Origin: Clostridiales bacterium
GTDB taxonomy: Bacteria; Bacillota; Clostridia; Lachnospirales; Lachnospiraceae
DNA: 43,112 nucleotides
Assembly (NCBI GenBank): GCA_020860565.1
Contig: JAJBUA010000025.1
Span: 1-43,112, forward strand
Direction of reading: 5' to 3'
The notes under the pieces are model-generated. The model saw nothing but the letters and a program-made list of their open reading frames with translations. It made no database searches and was not told the DNA's origin. Made by a program: the position numbers and the translations under genes. Positions 1 to 7,942 of the stretch are shown in pieces (position 1 is the stretch's first letter; every line of letters begins with the position of its first letter).

Positions 1-24
1 AAATCGGAGGTCATTACATATTGT

Positions 25-69
25 CTAAGCGCAAGCGGTCCTCGGAAGATATTCTTTTCTCTCAGGGAC
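25..69 (-). repeat. Partial copy of the MITE-like palindromic element (copy 3)
   Basis: These bases match one arm of the two full copies at 25108-25251 and 26728-26914. The shared core is CGGTCCTCGGAAGATATTC followed by a CTCTCAGGGAC end. The orientation is the same as copy 2. The bases before 25 do not match the expected inner part (GTGAAAACC in the other copies), so this is a truncated or diverged copy, or the rest was lost. It lies 30 bases past the gpmI stop codon. Confidence 0.7.
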
Positions 70-98
70 GGACGATTAACAAAACACAACTCTTCGTT

Positions 99-1646
99 TT
101 ACGCTCTCTTAACCAGCAGCGACTCCCCAGTCATCTCCTTCGGCTGCTCCATCCCCATCAGCTCAATCAGCGTCGGCACGATATCCGCCAGACATCCGCC
201 GCTGCGAAGCCCATAAGACGGATCCGCATTCACCAACACAAACGGCACCGGATTGGTCGTATGCGCGGTAAATGGCTCGCCGGTCTCATAATCCACCAGC
301 TGCTCCGCATTCCCGTGATCCGCACAGATGAAGAGGACGCCGTTGACCTCTTTGATCGCGTCCACCGCTCTGCCAACACACTGATCCACGGTCTCGATCG
401 CCTTGATCGCCGCTTTCTCCACGCCGGTATGTCCGACCATATCCGGATTGGCAAAGTTAATGATAATCACATCATACGTGCCGGACTTAATGCACTCAAC
501 CAGCTTATCGCATACCGCCGGGGCGCTCATCTCCGGCTTCAGGTCATAGGTTGCCACTTCCTTCGGAGACGGGATCAGGAAGCGATCCTCTCCCTCATTG
601 GGCTCCTCTACGCCGCCGTTAAAGAAGAAGGTCACATGTGCGTACTTCTCTGTCTCGGCGATCCTCGCCTGCTTCATGCCGTGTGACGCGAGATATTCGC
701 CAAAAGTATTCGTCACCTTCTGCTTGCCGAACGCTACGATCTTATTGGGAATCGTCGCGTCATAGTCGGTGAAACATACATAAGTCGTTTTGACGCGCTC
801 ACCGCGGTCAAAACCGTCAAATTCATCATCGCAGAAGCAATGGGTCATCTCACGCGCGCGGTCCGGACGGAAATTATAGAAAATAATCGAATCTCCCGTC
901 TGAATCGTCGCCACCGGAGCGCCGTTTTCGCGAACCACGATCGGCATCACAAATTCATCGCCCTTCCCATTATCATAGGACGCCTGAATCCCGGCGGTCG
1001 CACTGTCCGCGTAAACACCTTCGCCCTTCGTCAGCGCGTCATACGCGATCTTGATGCGATCCCAGTTTTTGTCACGATCCATCGCATAATAACGGCCAGA
1101 TACCGTCGCCACCTTGCCGACGCCGATCTCCGCCATCTTTGCTTCCAGCTCAGCCACATAGTCCTTGCCGGCCTCCGGCGGAGTATCACGTCCGTCAAGG
1201 AAGCAATGCACATAAACCTTGCTCAGGCCATTTCTCTTTGCCAGTTCCAGCAGGCCGTAAATATGGGTCAGATGGCTGTGAACACCGCCATCCGATACCA
1301 GGCCGTACAGATGAAGCGCGGAATCATTTTTCTTACAGTTTTCCACTGCCGCCAGAAATCCCTCGTTTTCAAAGAAATCTCCGTCCTGGATCGACTTGGT
1401 GATGCGGGTCAGCTCCTGATATACGATGCGTCCCGCGCCCATATTCATATGGCCGACCTCGGAATTGCCCATCTGTCCCTCCGGGAGTCCCACCGCAAGC
1501 CCGCTCGCGTTGCCCTTGACAAACGGGCACTGGCTCATCAGCTGATCCATGATCGGGGTACGCCCTTCGCATACCGCGTTGGCGTCGCAGCGGTCATTCA
1601 GTCCATAACCGTCCAGAATCATCAAAACTACCGGTCTCTTATCCAT
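99..1646 (-). CDS. gpmI: 2,3-bisphosphoglycerate-independent phosphoglycerate mutase
   Basis: This enzyme interconverts 3-phosphoglycerate and 2-phosphoglycerate in cytosolic glycolysis, using two Mn ions and a phosphoserine intermediate. The 515-residue product has the usual family length. The N-terminus VVLMILDGYG carries the first metal aspartate, GNSEVGHMNMGAGR holds the phosphorylated serine, and the ADHGNAE motif near the C-terminus provides further metal ligands. The ATG start follows AAAGGAG by six bases (ATAACG A C). A consensus promoter lies about 100 bases upstream, so the gene appears to have its own transcription start. The rest of a possible glycolytic operon would lie outside the window. 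A partial palindromic repeat lies just downstream. Nothing in the protein looks unusual, and the assignment is secure. Confidence 0.97.
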   Translation of the reverse strand: MDKRPVVLMILDGYGLNDRCDANAVCEGRTPIMDQLMSQCPFVKGNASGLAVGLPEGQMGNSEVGHMNMGAGRIVYQELTRITKSIQDGDFFENEGFLAAVENCKKNDSALHLYGLVSDGGVHSHLTHIYGLLELAKRNGLSKVYVHCFLDGRDTPPEAGKDYVAELEAKMAEIGVGKVATVSGRYYAMDRDKNWDRIKIAYDALTKGEGVYADSATAGIQASYDNGKGDEFVMPIVVRENGAPVATIQTGDSIIFYNFRPDRAREMTHCFCDDEFDGFDRGERVKTTYVCFTDYDATIPNKIVAFGKQKVTNTFGEYLASHGMKQARIAETEKYAHVTFFFNGGVEEPNEGEDRFLIPSPKEVATYDLKPEMSAPAVCDKLVECIKSGTYDVIIINFANPDMVGHTGVEKAAIKAIETVDQCVGRAVDAIKEVNGVLFICADHGNAEQLVDYETGEPFTAHTTNPVPFVLVNADPSYGLRSGGCLADIVPTLIELMGMEQPKEMTGESLLVKRA

Positions 1647-1747
1647 GTCGTTATCTCCTTTATCACAGATTTAGCAGGAAATCTTTCATCCATCATTCGT
1701 TCATACTCCCTGCTGTTTTACATGTTTCTTTCCTGTACATCGTATTC

Positions 1748-1776
1748 ATTGTACTGTATTTGCTGTTGATTTTCAA
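1748..1776 (-). promoter_or_regulatory. Predicted sigma-A promoter of gpmI
   Basis: On the minus strand TTGAAA and TACAAT are separated by exactly 17 bases. The -10 box lies about 100 bases upstream of the gpmI ATG. The intervening leader shows no obvious strong hairpin. Confidence 0.65.
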
Positions 1777-1865
1777 GACCTCCCAAAGCGGATTTTCGTA
1801 AGCTCCTCCTGCTTTATTTAAGAAATGACTGATCGCGGAAAATGTTTCGTTCCGGTAACGGTCGG

Positions 1866-4769
1866 CTATTCTGTCGTTTCCCGTAGCTTCCGCAGGTAGG
1901 CCGCCGTCTCTTCATCAATCTCCGCAAAGATACTGCTTTTACCGGGTTTGGGCAGGCGTCCCTGCTCCTCCTCGATCTGCCGCGCCGTCCTCTCGACGTC
2001 CTCACGCAGATCCTTTGCCGACAGCAGCAGACATCCCTGCCCGCGGATGATCAGCTGTTCCAGCCCATCCGACGTCGCCACCGTCACCCGGTATCTGCGT
2101 CCTATCTCATGAGCGAGCTTTTCTATGTACTGATCAGCCGTTTCCGCCTCTTTTGTATACACGACATGAATGTTATGATAACGGACTGCCTGACCGAGAT
2201 TTCCCACGACCTTGTAAGCGTCAAATACCAGGATCAGCTGCATCTGCCGATACCCCTGATAATTGCTCATGATGTCCATCAGCCGGTGGCGTGCGCCGTC
2301 GAGCGTGACCTCGGCAAGATTGCGGAGCTCTTCCCATGCATGGATGATATTGTAGCCATCTACGAGCAGGTATTCCTCCTGCGCCGCCGCATGTTTCTTC
2401 AGATAGCCGGGTTTTCCGGGGGATTTTACGTTATCATCTGCCGAATCCCCTGCCACTGACAGAGCCTTCTGTCCTCTGTGGCTGGCTATACCGTGGGCAG
2501 CGCCTGTACTCTCCATTATCATAGCTGCTCGTGATGACGCAGAAGAATTCTGCTCTTTTCCAGGGCGATAAGTCACCTCGCGCGGCCCCTGCTCCGGCAG
2601 GCGGGTCTTACGCTCACCGTAGGTGCGTACAAAGATGCGCTCCAGTTCCTCGTCATCCGCCCCATAACCGGCCGACATGCCGCCTCCTGACGAACCGACC
2701 GCCGATCCTACGCCCGCAATATCCGCATCTTCCCTGCACCGGCTGCTTCGTCCGAGCGGGCTCTCCACCTGCATATACTTCTTAACCTCATCCCACGGGA
2801 CAGGGAATCCCGCTCCGTGAGCACAAAAGACTGAACCGGTCGGGTTTGCCAGATCCGCATCCGCGTCATAAGCAATCTGCTCTGCTACCTCATCTTCATT
2901 ATGACAGATCTCATACCCGTCCGGCATACAGGAAAAGCTGCCTCGTCCTTTCGTATATGCCGCCACATCCGACTGATATTCCCAGAGCGTCGCCACCGGC
3001 CCGCGGCCGGTCAGCACAGACAGCGCTCCGTCAGACTCCGATATTTCACAGACCGCATGCCTCTGCTCCAGATCTGTCATCGCGCGGCCCACATTTTCTG
3101 CAGGGATCTCCAGCCGGAAGCGTGTAACCGGCTCCAGGATGCGGCAGCCCGCCTCTCTCAGGCCCTGACGGACCGCCCGGTAAGTCGCCTGGCGGAAATC
3201 GCCGCCTTCGGTATGCTTCAGATGCTCGCGGCCGGTAATGAGCGTGATCTTCATATCGGTAATCGGCGCTCCGATGCGGGTGCCCTTATGCCTGCGTTCC
3301 TCCAGATGGGTCAGGATCAGCCGCTGCCAGTTGCGGTCCAGGATGTCTTCGCTGCAGTCCGCCGCGAACTGCAGGCCGCTGCCGCGCTCGGTCGGCTCCA
3401 TCCACAGATGCACCTCCGCGTAGTGGCGCAGCGGCTCAAAATGCCCCACGCCCTCTGCCGGAGACGCGATCGTTTCCTTATATACAATATGTCCCGCGCC
3501 AAATTCGACGTCAATGCCGAAACGTTCATGGATCATGCCCTTCAGGATCTCGATCTGCACCGCTCCCATCACCTTTATCTGGATCTCCCGCAGATTTTCC
3601 TCCCAGACAACGCGCAGCTCCGGTTCTTCCTCCTCAAGCTGCTGCAGATTCTTTACCATCACCTGCGGATCACAGCCCGGCGGCAGGATCACCCGGTAAC
3701 TCAAAACCGGCTCCAGCATCGGCGCTCCGGATTCCTTCTCCTTTCCCAGGCCCTGACCCGGATAAGTCGTCATTGGCCCCAGTACCGCATATACGCCGCC
3801 AGCCTGGGCTTCCGGTACTGCCTCGTAACGCTCCCCGGAGTAAACGCGGATCTGACTCACCTTTTCATCTTCTCTGCCAGAGAGGATATCGCGTACTTTC
3901 AGACTTCCTCCGGTCACTTTCAGATGCGTCAGGCGCTTTCCCTGCTCATCATGCGTAATTTTATAGACCTTCGCGCCGAAAGTCTCGCCATACTGTGGCG
4001 ACGGTGCGTAATCCCGGATCCCTCCCAGAAGCTCTTCGATCCCCTGAAGTTTTAACGCGGAGCCAAAATAGCAGGGAAAGATCTTGCGCTCCGCGGCCAT
4101 CCGCCGGATCTCGGTCTTTGTTATCGTACCCGTTTCCAGGTAATGCTCCAGAAGCGTCTCGTCGCAGGCGGCAGTTTCTTCCAGAAACTCCTGTATTGCC
4201 TCCCCCCGTTCCACTCTCTTCTGTTCCCCGGAAGCGGCATCGGATCTCTTCTGTTTCCCGGAACCGCCATCGGTTCTCTCCGCCCCCAGCGCTCGCTCCG
4301 CCTCCGTAAAATCCACGCAGTTGCGATCCAGCCGCTCCCGGAGTTCCTGCATCAGCCGCTCCCGGTCAGTGCCCGGCTGATCCATCTTATTTACAAAAAC
4401 AATACACGGAATCTGATATATTTTCAGCAGTCTCCAGAGCGTTTCCGTGTGTCCCTGCACACCGTCCGCCCCACTGACAACAAGGATCGCACAGTCCAGG
4501 ATCCGCAGCGTGCGCTCCATCTCCGCCGAGAAATCCACATGTCCCGGCGTATCCACCAGCGTCACCTGCCGGTCATTCAGCATGAACTCCGCCTGCTTGG
4601 AAAAAACCGTGATTCCCCTCGCACGCTCCACTTCATAATTATCAAGAAAGCTGTCCCGGTTATCCACCCGTCCCGCCTTACGGATCGCGCCGGTCAGATA
4701 CAGGACAGCTTCCGACAATGTCGTCTTCCCGGCATCAACATGAGCCAGAATACCGATTACCAGTCGCAT
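1866..4769 (-). CDS. TetM-like ribosomal GTPase fused to a YacP/Rae1-type NYN ribonuclease domain
   Basis: This is a 967-residue protein counted from the ATG at 4769; an adjacent ATG at 4772 is equally possible. Residues 9-17 (AHVDAGKTT), 53-ERARGIT, DTPGH at 73-77 and NKMD at 127-130 form an EF-G/TetM-type G domain. EF-G-like domains II to V run to about residue 665, ending with a TetM-like region around YQSDVAAYTKGRG. A linker of about 125 residues rich in Ser, Gly and Ala follows. Residues 799-962 are a whole YacP/Rae1 domain with VDGYNIIHAW, LVFDAY, ETAD and VATSDGLEQ. Rae1 of Bacillus subtilis is a ribosome-dependent mRNA endonuclease (known family fact). The expected role, by inference, is clearing or cutting mRNA on ribosomes. 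The gene starts 4 to 7 bases after the dipeptidase stop. Ordinary tetracycline resistance is possible but less likely. Confidence 0.9.
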   Translation of the reverse strand: MRLVIGILAHVDAGKTTLSEAVLYLTGAIRKAGRVDNRDSFLDNYEVERARGITVFSKQAEFMLNDRQVTLVDTPGHVDFSAEMERTLRILDCAILVVSGADGVQGHTETLWRLLKIYQIPCIVFVNKMDQPGTDRERLMQELRERLDRNCVDFTEAERALGAERTDGGSGKQKRSDAASGEQKRVERGEAIQEFLEETAACDETLLEHYLETGTITKTEIRRMAAERKIFPCYFGSALKLQGIEELLGGIRDYAPSPQYGETFGAKVYKITHDEQGKRLTHLKVTGGSLKVRDILSGREDEKVSQIRVYSGERYEAVPEAQAGGVYAVLGPMTTYPGQGLGKEKESGAPMLEPVLSYRVILPPGCDPQVMVKNLQQLEEEEPELRVVWEENLREIQIKVMGAVQIEILKGMIHERFGIDVEFGAGHIVYKETIASPAEGVGHFEPLRHYAEVHLWMEPTERGSGLQFAADCSEDILDRNWQRLILTHLEERRHKGTRIGAPITDMKITLITGREHLKHTEGGDFRQATYRAVRQGLREAGCRILEPVTRFRLEIPAENVGRAMTDLEQRHAVCEISESDGALSVLTGRGPVATLWEYQSDVAAYTKGRGSFSCMPDGYEICHNEDEVAEQIAYDADADLANPTGSVFCAHGAGFPVPWDEVKKYMQVESPLGRSSRCREDADIAGVGSAVGSSGGGMSAGYGADDEELERIFVRTYGERKTRLPEQGPREVTYRPGKEQNSSASSRAAMIMESTGAAHGIASHRGQKALSVAGDSADDNVKSPGKPGYLKKHAAAQEEYLLVDGYNIIHAWEELRNLAEVTLDGARHRLMDIMSNYQGYRQMQLILVFDAYKVVGNLGQAVRYHNIHVVYTKEAETADQYIEKLAHEIGRRYRVTVATSDGLEQLIIRGQGCLLLSAKDLREDVERTARQIEEEQGRLPKPGKSSIFAEIDEETAAYLRKLRETTE
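4216..4275 (-). repeat. Two tandem 30-bp units inside the GTPase gene
   Basis: Two adjacent 30-base units (4216-4245 and 4246-4275) differ at only four positions. They encode a duplicated ten-residue stretch (RTDGGSGKQK and RSDAASGEQK) in an insertion after the NKMD motif of the G domain. The reading frame is kept. Confidence 0.85.
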
Positions 4770-4776
4770 CATACCG

Positions 4777-6228
4777 TTAACCACACAATTCCACAATCGC
4801 CTGCGCAAAGATCTTTGCGCTTACAACCAGTTCGTCCACGACCGCAAATTCATCCGCGCCATGCATATGGTTATCTGTCCCCGGCATACTCGCGCCAAAT
4901 GCCACTCCATTTTTGAGGTTATGCACATAAGTACCGCCCCCGGTCGATTCACAACGCCCCTCACGGCCGGTATAGGTCTCGTAGCACTCCAGCAGCGTCC
5001 GCACCAGACGCGAATCCCCGGACACATGATGTGGCGCGGTCATCTCCTGATTCTGTAAGGTCAGTCCAGCCTCTGCCATCCGTGCGGCAATCACTGCCGG
5101 CACATTCTCCTCATTGCCGCAGATCGGCACACGCGCATCAAAACTCCCGTCCAGCCCTGTCTCCGTGACTGTAAGCATCGAAAACGCCAGTGTCAGACGC
5201 CCGGAAAGTTCATCTTCCATATCCACTCCGAGCGCCGTACCATGGCAGTCCCCATGTGGTAACATCGATGTAAGTTCTTTCACAGCATCGATCTGCGCAC
5301 ACGCTGCCAATGGCAGCTCCGCCAGCAATGTCAGAAGCCCCGTCAGCGCATTCACGCCCTCCTCCGGTATCGCAGCATGAGCACCTTTTCCCTCTGCATC
5401 AATCAGACAGATCTTATTCCCTTTCGGTGCTGATGTACTGTCAACGCCGGTCTCCCCGTCAGCCTTTTCCTTTACCGTATAGGTGATGCCGGTCTTCTCA
5501 CTGACCCATGCAGCAATCTCCCGGATCGTCTCAGCGTCAATTCCCTCTGTCACTGCCCAAGCCGTACCCGGAACCACATTGATCTTCGTACCAGCCTGCA
5601 CTTTCCTCAGTCTCGGCAGATTTCCGGACGCCGCAAACTTCGCAGTAAAATGCCCCGGCAGACGTCCCTTCTCGATATTAACCAGCGGATAGGACGCGTC
5701 CGGTGAAAAAGTCATCGGCGCTTCTTCTTCCATCGAATAATAATACCGGATATCACTGCTCCCGCACTCCTCATCCGTGCCCAGAATCAGGCGAACATTT
5801 TTCTTTAACGGGATCTTCAGGTCACGGACCGCACGCATCGCATAGAGCGCCGCCACCGCCGGCCCCTTGTCATCCGCTGTCCCGCGGCCATACAGCCTGC
5901 CATCTTTTAAAAGCGGACGGAACGGCTTCGTCACCGTCCACCCGTCACCGGCCGGTACAACATCCAGATGCGCCAGAATATTTAACTGCGTCGGCTTCTC
6001 ATTCAGGTCCACACAGCCCACATACCCATCATAATCCGTCACATCAAAATCATACCCTTCCGCGATATCCAGCGCCGTGTCCAGACACTCCGCCGCCCCC
6101 GGCCCAAAAGGCATATCCTCCTCCGCTTCCATCCTCTCACTGTTGATCCCGCAAAGCTCGCAGATATCATCCAGCATCTCCTCTTTATGTTCCTCGATAT
6201 ATTGCTCGATCTGTTCCTGATATTTCAT
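4777..6228 (-). CDS. M20 family PepV-type dipeptidase (Sapep)
   Basis: This is a zinc-dependent cytosolic dipeptidase that cleaves dipeptides from peptide uptake or protein turnover. The 483-residue product has the motifs NILAHLDVVPAGDGW (residues 83-97, metal His and Asp), GRGTADDKGP (115-123, bridging Asp), GTDEECGSSD (150-159, catalytic and metal Glu) and a C-terminal TDNHMHGADE with another metal His. Length and motif spacing fit PepV rather than PepT or ArgE. The ATG lies 12 bases after GGGAGG, which overlaps the 3' end of prfC. Only six bases separate it from the prfC stop, and four to seven bases separate its own stop from the next gene, so the three are probably co-transcribed. Confidence 0.92.
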   Translation of the reverse strand: MKYQEQIEQYIEEHKEEMLDDICELCGINSERMEAEEDMPFGPGAAECLDTALDIAEGYDFDVTDYDGYVGCVDLNEKPTQLNILAHLDVVPAGDGWTVTKPFRPLLKDGRLYGRGTADDKGPAVAALYAMRAVRDLKIPLKKNVRLILGTDEECGSSDIRYYYSMEEEAPMTFSPDASYPLVNIEKGRLPGHFTAKFAASGNLPRLRKVQAGTKINVVPGTAWAVTEGIDAETIREIAAWVSEKTGITYTVKEKADGETGVDSTSAPKGNKICLIDAEGKGAHAAIPEEGVNALTGLLTLLAELPLAACAQIDAVKELTSMLPHGDCHGTALGVDMEDELSGRLTLAFSMLTVTETGLDGSFDARVPICGNEENVPAVIAARMAEAGLTLQNQEMTAPHHVSGDSRLVRTLLECYETYTGREGRCESTGGGTYVHNLKNGVAFGASMPGTDNHMHGADEFAVVDELVVSAKIFAQAIVELCG

Positions 6229-6234
6229 GGTAAT

Positions 6235-7827
6235 CTATGCCCTCCCAAACTCGCTCAGCTTCAGCCCCGGATTGCGCTCCTCCACCATGCCGACGCTCCA
6301 GCTGTTAACAAACAGCAGCAGCGGGTTGTCCTTCAGATCGCGGATCCGCTTCATATCAGACGTACCCTGGATATGCGCCACATCCACCTCATTTTTATTC
6401 TCAATCCAGCGGATATACTCATACGGCAGCTTATCCATCCTCACCTCAACGTTATACTCACTGCGCAGCCGATAAACCAGCACATCAAACTGCAGCTCGC
6501 CGACCACGCCGACGATGATCTCCTCCATGCCCGTATTAAACTCCTGAAAGATCTGGATCGCGCCTTCCTGTGCGATCTGGCTGACACCTTTCAGGAACTG
6601 CTTTCTCTTCATGGTATCAATCTGGCGCACCCGCGCAAAATGCTCCGGCGCAAAGGTCGGAATTCCCTCGAACTCAAACTTCTCATTCGACGTACACAAG
6701 GTATCTCCGATCGAGAAAATCCCCGGATCAAAGACGCCGATGATGTCCCCGGCATACGCCTCCTCGACGATCTTGCGGTCAGACGCCATCATCTGCTGGG
6801 GCTGGGATAATCGCAGCTTCTTGCCTCCCTGCGTGTGATAGACCTCCATCCCCGCCTCAAATTTGCCGGAAACGACCCGCATAAATGCAATCCGATCCCG
6901 GTGCGCCTTATTCATATTGGCCTGTATCTTAAAGACAAAGGCGGAAAAATCCTTCTGAAACGGATCGACAACTCCGGTCGTCGTCCTGCGCGGCAGCGGA
7001 GACGTCGTCATCTGCAGGAAATGCTTCAAGAAGGTCTCCACGCCGAAGTTCGTCAGCGCCGACCCAAAAAATACCGGCGACAGATCGCCCCGGCTGACCC
7101 GCTCCTGATCAAACTCGTCCGCCGCCCCATCCAGCAGTTCGATCTCCTCCAGCAGCTGCTGATGGTAATTGTAGCCGATTGCTTCCTCGACGCCTTCATC
7201 CTCCAGATCAAAAGTACGCGACGCGATCTCTTTCTGACCGCCCATCGCCGCGGTAAAGGTCGTGATCTGTCTGGTATTGCGGTCGTAAACTCCTTTAAAA
7301 TTCTTACCGCAGCCGATCGGCCAGTTGATCGGACAGGTGCGGATCCCCAGCACATTCTCAATATCCGACATCAGATCAAACGGATCCTTCGCCTCCCGGT
7401 CGAACTTATTGATAAAAGTAAAGATCGGGATACCGCGCATCACACAGACCTTAAAGAGCTTGATCGTCTGTGCCTCGACACCCCTTGAGCCGTCGATCAC
7501 CATCACCGCGCTGTCGGCCGCCATCAGCGTCCGATAGGTGTCCTCGGAGAAATCCTGATGCCCCGGTGTGTCCAGAATATTGATGCAGTATCCGCCGTAC
7601 TCAAACTGCATCACCGACGACGTCACGGAGATTCCTCTCTCTTTCTCAATCTCCATCCAGTCAGACACCGCGTGCTTTGCGGCTTTGCGCCCCTTGACCG
7701 TACCCGCCAGATTGATCGCACCTCCATATAATAAGAACTTTTCCGTCAGGGTCGTCTTACCGGCGTCCGGGTGCGAGATGATCGCAAAAGTTCTGCGTTT
7801 TCTGATTTCTTCTGTTTGATTTGACAA
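6235..7827 (-). CDS. prfC: Peptide chain release factor 3
   Basis: RF3 is a translational GTPase that removes RF1 or RF2 from the ribosome after peptide release and takes part in quality control after miscoding. The 530 residues match the family. Motifs seen are SHPDAGKTTLTEK (P-loop), ERGISVTSS (switch I), DTPGHQDF (G3) and NKFDREAKDP (G4), with the typical KNFKGVYDR segment after the G domain. The start is a TTG at 7825-7827, seven bases after AGAGAGGA; no ATG fits as well. It is the first gene of a tight cluster with the dipeptidase and the TetM-like/Rae1 fusion, and 115 bases with a palindrome separate it from coaBC. Confidence 0.96.
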   Translation of the reverse strand: MSNQTEEIRKRRTFAIISHPDAGKTTLTEKFLLYGGAINLAGTVKGRKAAKHAVSDWMEIEKERGISVTSSVMQFEYGGYCINILDTPGHQDFSEDTYRTLMAADSAVMVIDGSRGVEAQTIKLFKVCVMRGIPIFTFINKFDREAKDPFDLMSDIENVLGIRTCPINWPIGCGKNFKGVYDRNTRQITTFTAAMGGQKEIASRTFDLEDEGVEEAIGYNYHQQLLEEIELLDGAADEFDQERVSRGDLSPVFFGSALTNFGVETFLKHFLQMTTSPLPRRTTTGVVDPFQKDFSAFVFKIQANMNKAHRDRIAFMRVVSGKFEAGMEVYHTQGGKKLRLSQPQQMMASDRKIVEEAYAGDIIGVFDPGIFSIGDTLCTSNEKFEFEGIPTFAPEHFARVRQIDTMKRKQFLKGVSQIAQEGAIQIFQEFNTGMEEIIVGVVGELQFDVLVYRLRSEYNVEVRMDKLPYEYIRWIENKNEVDVAHIQGTSDMKRIRDLKDNPLLLFVNSWSVGMVEERNPGLKLSEFGRA

Positions 7828-7892
7828 TGGTCTATCCTCTCTTTCCTGTGCAGCTGACTGAGCTGAACAGATAAATTTTTCTAATATTTAAC

Positions 7893-7912
7893 TGAAGATA
7901 CGTGTATCTTCA
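7893..7912. promoter_or_regulatory. Palindrome between coaBC and prfC
   Basis: The 9-bp arms TGAAGATAC and GTATCTTCA are separated by two bases. The site lies 31 bases past the coaBC stop and about 65 bases before the prfC start. No T-run follows on either strand, which makes a simple terminator unlikely. It could be an operator or a weak hairpin. Confidence 0.45.
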
Positions 7913-7942
7913 CAGTTTCTGTATTCCTTACCGCAACACATT

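Noticed and set aside
840-1769. 309-codon open frame on the plus strand
   Set aside because: It is antisense to gpmI, has no ribosome binding site, and its product is rich in Arg and His, as expected from a shadow frame.
2901-4055. 384-codon plus-strand open frame
   Set aside because: It lies antisense to the TetM-like/Rae1 fusion gene, has no RBS, and shows no protein motif.
1866-4769. Calling the gene a tetracycline resistance determinant
   Set aside because: The GTPase half is TetM-like, but the key loop pattern is absent and a nuclease domain is fused, so a resistance call is not supported.
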